DNA of 64,000 bases from positions 6,597,501 to 6,661,500 of the forward strand of contig NC_052034.1 of NCBI RefSeq assembly GCF_015832195.1, read 5' to 3'. The notes beneath the pieces are model-generated. The model was not told the origin of the DNA, searched no databases, and was given only the letters and a program-made list of their open reading frames with translations. How positions within the stretch are numbered: position 1 is the stretch's first letter; each line of letters begins with the position of its first letter. The position numbers and the translations under genes were made by a program. Below are positions 38,578 through 48,684 of the stretch, in pieces. The DNA comes from Motacilla alba alba (Eukaryota > Chordata > Aves > Passeriformes > Motacillidae).

Positions 38578-39799
38578 TGTGAACATGACGCATCTTTATC
38601 ACAATGAACCTTGGAAATTGTGTAGGATTTCCCTCAGAAACCTCACTCTGAGTTTTTCAGGTTTCCAGACCCAGCCTAGGACACAAACCTGGGGCTGCTC
38701 TCCAGCAGGCACTTGCAGGCAGAGGGACTGAGGGATTTCTTTTCATGCTCTGTTACACTGGGGATTGGTATAATGTCACTAAGTCAGAACGATGAACACC
38801 AGGCTACCTTCCAACGTGCATCCACGGCCACTTCACTAAAGCCAGATGAGCTGTAGTATGCCTATTTATTACTTAATTATCCCTGTAGGTGTTTGAGGTG
38901 CCCCAGCTAAAGCAGTCCTTGCCCTGAAGAGCACGCAGTCAGATCTGAGATTAGAGATGACAGCACTGCAAGGGGCTGGACCTGGAGAAAGAACAAGCTC
39001 CTTGTTCAACCAGAAACTTGAATGCACATCTGTCTCAAAGTTCAGTTAGTTGACTGAGCACTGCTGTGACTCAAGGTTGGAATGACTGATGGAGAGAAGA
39101 ATTTCAGATGCAGGTTCCTGAAAAACCTACTGTTTCTGCTGAATTTAATGTTCTGATGTTCCTGTATGGATACTCTGAGAGACACAGAGATCAGACCTTT
39201 AGGAACCATGATTTCATGTCAGCGGAATTTTGCAATTTCATAGTGGTTAATGTTTTGGCTCATTGCAGTAATTCCAATGGGATGGAATGTGTATTAATGT
39301 CCATGAGCATTCCCTGGGAGACACAGCCCCTGTGGCTGCTCCGCTGCCTCCTGTTCCCTTCCTGCTCCCACTGCCACATTCATTACCACACATCTCTTCT
39401 CTCATGCTTTGAAGTCCATGGCTCTCCACCACTTTGCAGTGTTTTGGGATCTGGCCCCAGGCTTCAGGCATGTTTATAGGCTCAGGGAAAAGAGACCTGA
39501 CCTGAGACACTTTATTGCCATCTGCAGAGAGGTGCTTTTCCACCGTCCAGGTATAGATGCAGTTCTGCAGAGCCTCAGATGTTTTGCTGGAGCTCTGAAT
39601 GCCTGCACCAGGCTCTGGGGCTACTGAAGTGGCCAGGATTTATTGCTGGTTTCCCCAGCATTTTCTCAAGGAACGTGTTTCCCTTCTTGCTTTTTCAAGA
39701 TGCCATGTCCACTTAAAATCTTCCAGTGCATGCCCTGTGTTCATTATTTAGCAGTACATGGGAAAACCCCTTCAGCTCAAGCTTGCTGTGAGTGCTGTA
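38578..39799. other. Upstream flank of the MYL10 promoter
   Basis: No gene or repeat recognised. The 39.1-39.6 kb open frames on both strands have no family resemblance. Confidence 0.55.
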
Positions 39800-40002
39800 C
39801 AATTGTATCCCAACTGCCTCCTCTACTTATCTGCTGCATTATTTCTGTGAAAGCAAAAGCTGTGCATGGAACAGATGCTTGGAATGGTATTGGGATCCAA
39901 TTACTGCACTTTTCCAACCTTACATCTATTGTCTAAACTTGGAGCAGGCATATTTTTATTCCTTGGTGACACTATATAAAGAGACAATTGGCATTGTGTT
40001 TG
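39800..40002 (+). promoter_or_regulatory. MYL10: MYL10 core and proximal promoter with TATA box
   Basis: A TATA box (TATATAAA, 39973-39980) lies 69 nt upstream of the start codon, which predicts transcription starting near 40,000-40,005 and a 5' UTR of about 45-50 nt. Upstream are E-box hexamers CAATTG (39800-39805), CAACTG (39811-39816) and CAGATG (39872-39877). There is a CCAAT at about 39897-39901. An AT-rich TATTTTTATT at 39951-39960 resembles the MEF2/HF-1b site found at a similar distance in cardiac MLC2 promoters, but it is not a perfect MEF2 consensus. The TATA box is clear; the factor sites are inferred from short motifs that also occur by chance. Confidence 0.65.
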
Positions 40003-40051
40003 TTGGCTGACTGGTTGGCAGAGGAGGGGTGGAAGGAGCAGCAGCACCATG
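40003..40051 (+). CDS. MYL10: MYL10 exon 1: 5' UTR plus the ATG only
   Basis: The exon ends GCAGCACCATG and is followed directly by a GTAGGT donor at 40052. Only the start codon (40049-40051) is coding. Splicing to exon 2 gives CACC-ATG-GCT, a strong Kozak context with G at +4. In recalled MYL2 and MYLPF genes the first exon also carries only the ATG, and exon 2 here begins exactly at the expected Ala2-Pro3. The 5' end is inferred from the TATA box and may be off by several bases. Confidence 0.8.
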
Positions 40052-42889
40052 GTAGGTTTTATCCTTCCCCATGTCTGTTTATTTCTGTGTTTCTTTCGGA
40101 CTCTTATGATTCAAACAGAGCAGGAATGATCACACAGCATCCCATGAAATCTCATCTTAGTATCACATCCAGAATGCTGATATACCCCACAGAGTGAGCT
40201 GGGAACTCCCAAGGACTCCTCTGCATGTATTTCACAAACAAGGAAGGCACAGAATGTAGATTAAATTGCAGAAAGGAAGACCTTGTGCAGCTCTGTCCCA
40301 CATTCACACACCTGGCACGGCTGGTGTGAGACAGAGTTAAGGTCTGCTGTGATGTGATGGGGACTGAGGGAAAGGGATTTCTCTGGAACTGTGACTGTGT
40401 TGCTCTTGTGACCATGAGGAGAAGAAGGAAGCTCTGCAGAAATTTCTGTGTCTTGTCTTTGCCCTGCTCACTGTTGGCTTTTAGCTCTGGGACTCCACCA
40501 GCCACTTCACTTGATGTGATTCCAAGGAGCAAAGAACTCCTGCCTAAGGAACCATGGGCAGATTTGGCAGATCTTTGTCTCCTGCAAATTCAGAGGAATG
40601 ACTACAACAGTGTTAGGAAAAAAAGGAGCAGGTGATTTTATCTTTGTTTATTTTGCTCCTTTTTGCAGGTCCTTTTCAGGCTGTGTAAAAGCAATGCTGC
40701 CCTGTGGCTCCCTGGGGCTATGGAATATTTGATTGTGGAGAACACCAGAGAGGGAGTTGTATATGAAAAGCTTTCTCAAAGCTTAGTTCAAACTTGATCC
40801 TATTTAAGCAGGTGATGAATGTGATCCACGTGCTGTTCTGAGCAGGGCAAAACCACATTCAATGGCATTTCTAAAATCCATGCACAAAACAGGTTCCAGT
40901 TTCAGCCAGTGCCAGCCCAGTGTCAGTGGTTTCACACCAATCATGTTCCTCTCCAGTGTTTCAGAAGGGACCAGTGCCTTGTGCTGATTATGCCTCTTCA
41001 GGTGTGGATTTACAGGTTTCCCTTTAATCAGCCTCAGTAAAGTCTAACCCCTTTTGAGGGTTCTAACCCCTTTTGTGGGGTGGGGGACAAGTGCTGGGTC
41101 TTAGCTTTTCTTTTCCCCCTCTTTTTTTCTTTCCCCAAGATTTCACTTATCAGTTTTTTCCCTTCCTACTAGGTTCAATGACACACCAGCACTCATTGAT
41201 GTTTGAAGATATTCCAGGACATTCTGTGATGAAATGCTTAAGTTAGGAGACGTGAAAATATAGTGAGAGACTTGTCTGTCTCCTCGCTCCCAGCTCAACT
41301 GACGATGCTCTGTGGTGGTTCTTTTCATTGTGCCTTTTGTTTTGGGAAAATCTCTTCTGAGGTACCTTCCTATACAGGGACACATGAAACAGATTTAAAA
41401 TGGAAAGAAAAAAATAGCCTTAATGAAAGAAAGCTGAAGAATATCTTTACATAAGGAAGTGATCATTTTTTATTAATCAGAGGGAAATGTATATGTAATT
41501 ATGCTAGATGAACTCTGTGGGGAGGTTTTTTTCTCTCTTTATGATGTCTTAAGGGATTTATAAATATTACAGAGGTTTTATAGCATCATAATATTTCAGA
41601 TGTGCAGTAAAGCTACTTTCAAAGGATTAGTGCAGACAAAGCAGCATAGTAAAAAATAATTACAAGTCAGCCAGTGCTACTAGGCTCTGACATCCAGGGC
41701 TGCTGACAGTGAGAGAGGCAGGGTTCAGGGAGATAATTTTTCTAACAAGAGCAGACCACACAAGTGCTGTGGAATGGAGTTCTGAGAACTGTCTATGGCT
41801 CTCCATTTATTCCAGGGAATTTCAGACAAGTTGGGTCTGTGATGTCTCCCTGCACGCTCTGTGCTGGTGGGCAGAAGGAAGGGCAGTGGCACAAGGAAGG
41901 AGAGGGAAGCCTTTTTCTTATTCCCAAAACATCCCCGTGTTTGTTCAGTTCAAGTGACACCTCGTGGCACATTTCTGTATGCTGAGGGGAGCTGTGTGCC
42001 CAAAAATAGCCTGCATCCTGATCAGATGTACTCTGCAGGCTGGAATGTGCCACCTGCACTGAGACTGGCACCGACCGCAGCACAGCCACGCTGACTGACC
42101 CCGGCAGCTGAAACGGGGCTGCTGGTGGCACTGCTGCCATGGTTGTGTGTGTCACTGCGTGTGTGACACACTGGGAGTGTCCATGTGAGTGTGACCATGT
42201 GTGTGTGACTCTGTGTGTGTGACAGCCCTGTGAGTGTCTGTGTGTGTGTCCATGTGTGTGTCATTGTGTGTGACAGCCCTGGGAGTGTCCATGTGAGTGT
42301 GACCATGTGTGTGTGACTCTGTGTGTGTGACTCTGTGTGTGTGACAGCCCTGTGAGTGTCTGTGTGTGTGACCATGTGTTTGTGTGTGTCAGCATGTGTG
42401 ACAGCCCTGGGAGTGTCCATGTATGTGTGACCATGTGTGTGTGTGTCAGTGTGTGTTACAGCCCTGGGAGTGTCCATGTGAGTGTGACCATGTGTGTGTG
42501 ACTCTGTGTGTGTGCGCCCTGTAGTGTCTGTGTGTGTGTGTGTGTATGTGAGTGTGTGTGACAGCCCTGGGAGTGTCTCTGTGTGTGTCGATGTGTGTGT
42601 GTGTGTCATTGTGTGTGACAGCCCTGGGAGTGTCCATGTGAGTGTGACCGTGTGTGTGTGTGTGTGTGACAGCCTTGGGAGTGTCTGTGTGTGTGAGTGT
42701 TTGTGTGTGTCAGCGTGTGTGACAGCCCTGGGAGTGTCCATGTGTGTGTGACCATGTGTGTGTGACTCTGTGTGTGTGAGTGTGTGTGACAGTCCTGTGA
42801 GTGTCCATGTGTGTGAGTCCGTGTGTGTGTGTGTGTGTTTGTGAGTGTCAGCGTGCGTGACAGCCCTGGGAGTGTCTGTGTGTGTGTTC

Positions 42890-42920
<31 letters not shown>

Positions 42921-45900
42921 GCCATGTGTTTGTGACTGTGTGTCCCTGTGTTTGTCCATATGTGTGTGTGTGTCCCCATATTGTGTTTGTGTATCCGTGT
43001 GTGTGTGATCGTGTGTCTGTCCGTGTGTGTGACAGCGCTGTGTGTGCACACAGGCACTGCTCATCTCTTCACATGAAGGAGGAGAAGATTTGCTGGGTTG
43101 GGAAAAGCAGCTGTTGAATTTTGGCCTATCTGTTGGATTTTGGCCTAGCTGTTGTATTTTGGCCTACCTGTTGAATTTTGGCCAATCTATTGAATTTTGG
43201 CCCCTCTGTTGGGTTTTGGCCCATCTGTTGAATTTGGGGTCTTCAAGGTGGAGGAGCCTGTGGCTGGAGAGGCTGGGGAGGCTCTGCTGCTCCGGGATGA
43301 GTTTGGGAGATAAGGCCTTCCCTCTGCGTGTCTGCAGGAGGAGAAGGAGCCTGTGACTGGGAAGGATTTTCTGCGGGGAGGAGGAGAAGGCTGGAGTGTC
43401 CAGGAGTGTGAAGCAGGGAGGCTGCAGGCCAACAGATTTCTGTATCTAGCAGGGATCAAAGGTGTGTCTGCATGGGTGTGTGCAGGCTGGGACTACACAC
43501 AAAATGGAGTGAGGATGAGAAGGGAGGGGTCTGTTTGTGACTGCAGAGCAGGTAATAAAAAGATCTTCTCTTTCTCACTTCTGATAAGGTGGTTTATTTG
43601 ACTGATCTGAGGCTGCTGCCTGTTTGAAATGCAAATTGTGCCCTTAGAGCAGTTTGTGTTGCTTGCTCCTCTAGACTGTTCCCTCCAAGGCATGCACTTG
43701 GATTGGCCTTGTGCTGCTCACCTGCCATGGAAAGGACCTCAACCACTCCAAAAATGGTGGCTTGTCCATAGCTGGGATGTTGGTGCAGATGCAGGGTAAA
43801 TTATCTCAGCAGAGGAAAACTGTGAGACAAAAATCAATAAATATCCTGTCCTATGCTGCAGCAATCCCTTGTCCAGGCCTGAGATGCAACTTCTGATTCA
43901 GAAGCTGTATTTGATGATAACAAAAATTTGAAGAAAGGAAATGTCAGCACCAAGATCCCAGAGTGGATGAAAAACAAGGAGAGAGTGTGATGGATGAAAA
44001 AGTAATAGTAACTGAGAGTTGACATCATACAGTGGATCACAGCAGGGGACAAAGTCTGAGCAAAATGATGGATGATTCTGTCTTTTCTGTAGTTGTAGAT
44101 GCAGTTGCAGAGGAAGGAAGTACAAAATGTGAAACAGTAAAAGCCTGGTGGTATCTTATGTCTACTTTGTCCTGGACTGAATAAACACTTAAGGGTGCAA
44201 GACAGCAGAATCAGGCTCTTAAGAGTGTCCACTGCGGATTCTCCCTGCAGGGCTCTCTCCCTGTGTATCCACTGAGCTGTCTCTGGTAGAAAAATTAGAA
44301 GACACAATAAGTGGCTGAGTAGGGAAATATTTCTGTTCGTGTTTTTTACTTTGCTGTCAGGAGCACCACTCTGTGTCATCGTTAATTATTAAGAGTATTT
44401 TCTGAGGGGCTTAGAGGATGGTGGGCTAAACAAGGAAGTGACCTCCCCAAACCAAACCAAACCAAACCAAACCAAACCAAACCAAACCAAACCAAACCAA
44501 ACCAAACCAAAGCTGTGGCTTGTGGCAGAGTGCTGCCCATCTCTCCTGACTGCCAGTGGAGATGTTCCTGTGCTGCAGGAAATGCCAGGTGGAGGTTGCT
44601 TACTTCCTGCTTGCTGAAGGGTACAAATGTGCCCCTGAGCAGCCACTGAGGGACCTTGCTCACCCTGCTGCAACTTGCCTGGTTTTCCATATTTTTCTTG
44701 GTTGTGTGTAAAATGCACCGAGGAGTGGAGATGATAAAGCTCTGCAATAATCCAATGTCATGGATCTCTAGCATCACCTCTTTATGAATTTATCAGGGCA
44801 AACAATGCCTCATGTTCTGAAGTAGGAACGAGGTATTTTCATCTCCCTCCTTTGTATGTAGAGGCAGAAACTGATTCCCCACTCCCTTTTCTTCTAGGTC
44901 ACCCTGAAATCAAATTTCCTTCTGATTCCCTGAACATCACCCCTGCCCCCCCCCACCCCCACCTTTGCAACATACAGAAAATGGATCCCTTTTCTTACAT
45001 CCAGAGAGGCAAAGGCCACACACACTCATTGTCTCTGCCTGCCTGTGTCCCTGCACACCCTGGTTCTTTCGGGCTCCCTGACACTGCCAGAAAGGAGAAA
45101 TATAAAGAACCTCAGTGAGGGAAACTCAGCTCAAAGAAAATGTCTGGTACAACAGAGTTTTCTTGGGACCAGATTTTGGTCTGGTTCCATTTCTTCACTT
45201 AAAGCCTCTAAAACAAACCAAAACCAACCAAACAAAACAACAACAAAAAAAAGACTCTTTAAAATCCAGGCTAATTGAAAGAGTGCTAACACTGGAAAGA
45301 CAAATGAGTGATATGCGACAAGCCTGTGGTTTCTCCTCTAAAGTGAAGTGTTGTTTTCTTCACAATGGGATGATTAATACTCTCAGGCAGGAATATTAAT
45401 AGGCTTGTTCAGTTGTTGCAACATTCTTCCCACTGCTGTGCTATTGAGGCCTCGGAATCCGCGCCCAGGGGACCCTCAGCTCTTCAGTTTCTCATCTGGC
45501 ACGTTTTGTGTGTCAGTCTCACAGCACATGCTGCAACGAGAGCTGCTCTATCTTTGCAAAGTGCAGCCTGGCACACTTTGGCTTCAAGAGTGGGGAAATC
45601 AAGGCAGGCAGAAGTGATGTGTCAGTCACCCCCTTTCTCCTCTGCGAGTCACCTACTAAATCCTTGACCTCTTAGAAGCCACATGTTTGCTCAGATCTGT
45701 GATGTTCCTTTTAATATGCCATTATTTCAGAGAGAGACTCTGGAGTCAGAACCATGATTGTGTTCATTAAAAAATTCTGGAGTGTTTGGAATTGTCAGAC
45801 AGCAGCACAGAACTATTCTATTCTAAGAGTTATTCCTTTCTGTAACACAGACCTCTTTCTGTTCTCTTAGAGCTGTCTTTTAATTCAAGTTACCCACCAG

Positions 45901-48647
45901 AAAAACAATGAACTCTGTTCTGCTCCTGCTCCACCTACTTCTCTCTCAGCCTTCCTCCTCATAGCACCTCCCTGCCCACAGCTTGTGCAAAATTGGGGTG
46001 CAGTTCTTTCTGTGATTATGAATTTTCTGGGTTTTTAGGGCAGGTAAGCTGCATTCCCAGTACTGGGAACTGGTAACCCAAGATGCTCTGTGTTGGATGC
46101 TACAAGACTTAGCTTGAACCTGGTGATGGAAACCAACCCCAGCTGGCAGCTGTTCATGGGCTCCTGTGAAATGTATTGGTGGTCTCAGCCCCCTCTTATT
46201 TATGAGCAGGTCATAAATGGGATCCACATCCTGACCTCCAGCAGGTAAACTAAAAATTGATTGAGCATCATGGGCACTGATGTTCTCTGTCATCTCTGGA
46301 GACAACAAACCAGAGAGTAATAGTGAACAAATATGTTAGGATGAATTTTTCTAGTATTTCTTCTAGGCTGGAAGTAAATTATTTTTAAGGTCCCACCCAA
46401 CACAAAATCTTCTATGATTCTGTGATGCTACAGTAATTGTTCCCTGTATAATCAATCAGTTTTCAATCTTCTTTGCCTTGAAAAGAACTTCACTAATGTA
46501 CAGAAACTTTTTGGGTGGTTTTTGACTTGCTGGTCTGTTTCTAATTGATACTGAGCTGCAGCTTTTTCATTTATCTGATCCTTCCTTACAGCTATGGCTC
46601 TTGCTTGAAGCCTTACAGCCCAGAGAACTCAATAAACTGAGGAATAATGGAGGAATTGCCAGTGTTTGGCATTTAGAAGAGCTGGACCCCACTGCCCGTG
46701 GCTGTGGTGATAGCTGAAAAAATGCAGATGGTTTGCTAGCATGGGGAGTGTTTATCAGGCTGAGCATGGATGCTGTGTTTGGCCACAGCAGAACACACCA
46801 CGGGGAGGGCAAAGCCTGTTTTTTGTCCAGCAGGAGCAGCTCCAGGAGCCCAGCAGAGCCAGCCCCACTGCCCTGCCTGAGCCCCCTGGCCTGCAGTCCC
46901 CCCACAGCTGGCAGTGCTCTCTCCTGGGTAACATCTGCTTCCCCTTTACCTCAGGGAACAAATACATGTAAATACATAGGATTGTTCTGAATATTTCCAT
47001 TCGATCTGGAAGTGTTGAAAGCCTCCTCCAGGCACCTCACGTTATGTGGAAGATTGCCCATTACTGCTCAAAATAACACTTATTTCATGTGGAGGAGGAG
47101 GAGGGAATCTGTTTATTCCAAAATCAATATTTCTACATTCATTAAACATTCCACTTATTAACTTCTTTTTTCCATGCCTGTGGTGGCATTCTATCCTTGT
47201 TTTTATCCTCACTACAAGTATATTTTTCACTTAATTTCCATTCCTATTTCCAGATTTTAGTTCTTTGAATTAGCTGATAGGAGCTTGACAGGTCTGGAGT
47301 GTGGGTATGTGGGAGAGTGTCTAACATTGCCCTAATTTCCCCCCTTCCATATCCTGGGATCTAAACCAGGGTGGCTGAGTGCAGAAATCTACCTCGCAAA
47401 TTAAATTGATCAGACAATGTATGCTTCAAACAGAGTCAAGTGGGAATATTTTCTTGAGCTGCTCTGCTCCTCAGGATATTTGAAATCAGTATTGGATTTG
47501 AACTTTCACAGGCTTTTTTATTTTGATGAAAGGAGACAGTAGAAGTTGCCTTCTGTTTCATGCAGAATAGCCCAAACTAAGTAAGACTAATTTTCCGTGA
47601 CATGAGAACCAGGTGGGACTATGATAATGAAGTTTAAAAGTAAAAATGATAAAGAAAAAAGTAATCTGTCTGGAAGGGAACTCAAAAGGCATTGCAGCTC
47701 ATTATCCTGCCCCAAGTAAGGATAACACTGTGGTTAAAGCACTTCTGTAATCCTTTGGAATCACAGATTTTGTTCTTTACTGCAGAACAAGAACTATATT
47801 GTCTTAGGCAAGCTGGTTGGGCCCTTATTCAAAGATATTGAATGAAGCCTAGTTCTGACAGATTTTTAGTGAGCATTAGATTCTTAGATATCATTGTAGC
47901 TCTTTCCCCAATCTTGCTCTGTCTCAGCCTCCAGACTTGAGAATGGTGATAAAAGCAGTCCTGCCCTTTCATTTGAGATGACTATCTTGAATATTAAAAT
48001 AACATGGTCTGCTAAGGTACTGCACTGCACTGCCATAGGTTGGTGCAGGAATAGAGACTACAGGAGTAAAAGGTGTTCCTGCTTGGGAAGGATTAATCTG
48101 TTCTGTCAGTGCTGGTCCAGACCAAGCAGATTTCTAAACATTTCTGTGTGAGTAGGAAATGATATAACTTCCCTTTCTAGTTCCTGAGCTGAGTCTTCAT
48201 GCAGGGCCTTGTCTGGAGTCTGGACTCTGGCTGCCAGTCCCAGCATGGGAACTGGGAAGAAGGAGTCCTTGGAGGCACTTACCTAAATTCTGGTATTTCT
48301 TGAGAACAGCAGGCAGGGAATTCTAGCTCACATTTTCAAGTGACACCACTCCACACCGAGGGCTGTCACCCCTGAGCTCTGCAGAGCCAGCGTGGAAGGG
48401 GAGTGGTCCCTGTGTGACATGGCCTGGGATCCTTTGAGGTGAAGGTGGCTCTGCCCAAGGAACAGGCAGCTCCTGGGGGAGCCAGCAGTGCACCAGGCAG
48501 GATGCTGAGTCACACTTTGGGTCCCTCACCTTTTTAAAGGCAGCACAGTGACAAACTGTCCTGGTTTGTCTGAGCTGTCAGATCCCAGGACACAGCAGGG
48601 AGTGGCAAAAAGCCTCAATCTGTTAATAAGGCAGCAATTTTATCCCT

Positions 48648-48684
<37 letters not shown>

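Noticed and set aside
38890..38975. Phrase CAGTCCTTGCCCTGAAGAGC as a known transposon segment
   Set aside because: It resembles wording seen in old repeats, but is too short to assign to any family.
40354..40635. Candidate alternative exon shortly after exon 1 (93-codon frame ending at a GT)
   Set aside because: The GTGATT donor is poor, no acceptor was convincing, and the translation resembles no known light-chain N-terminus.
42022..42891. 289-codon minus-strand open frame rich in His and Thr
   Set aside because: It is the complement of the TG-rich minisatellite, has no family resemblance, and lies antisense inside intron 1.
43834..44379. 181-codon minus-strand open frame in intron 1
   Set aside because: Low-complexity hydrophobic content, no recognised domain, no promoter or splice evidence.
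44447..44511. Interstitial telomeric repeat
   Set aside because: The unit is CCAAA, not CCCTAA.
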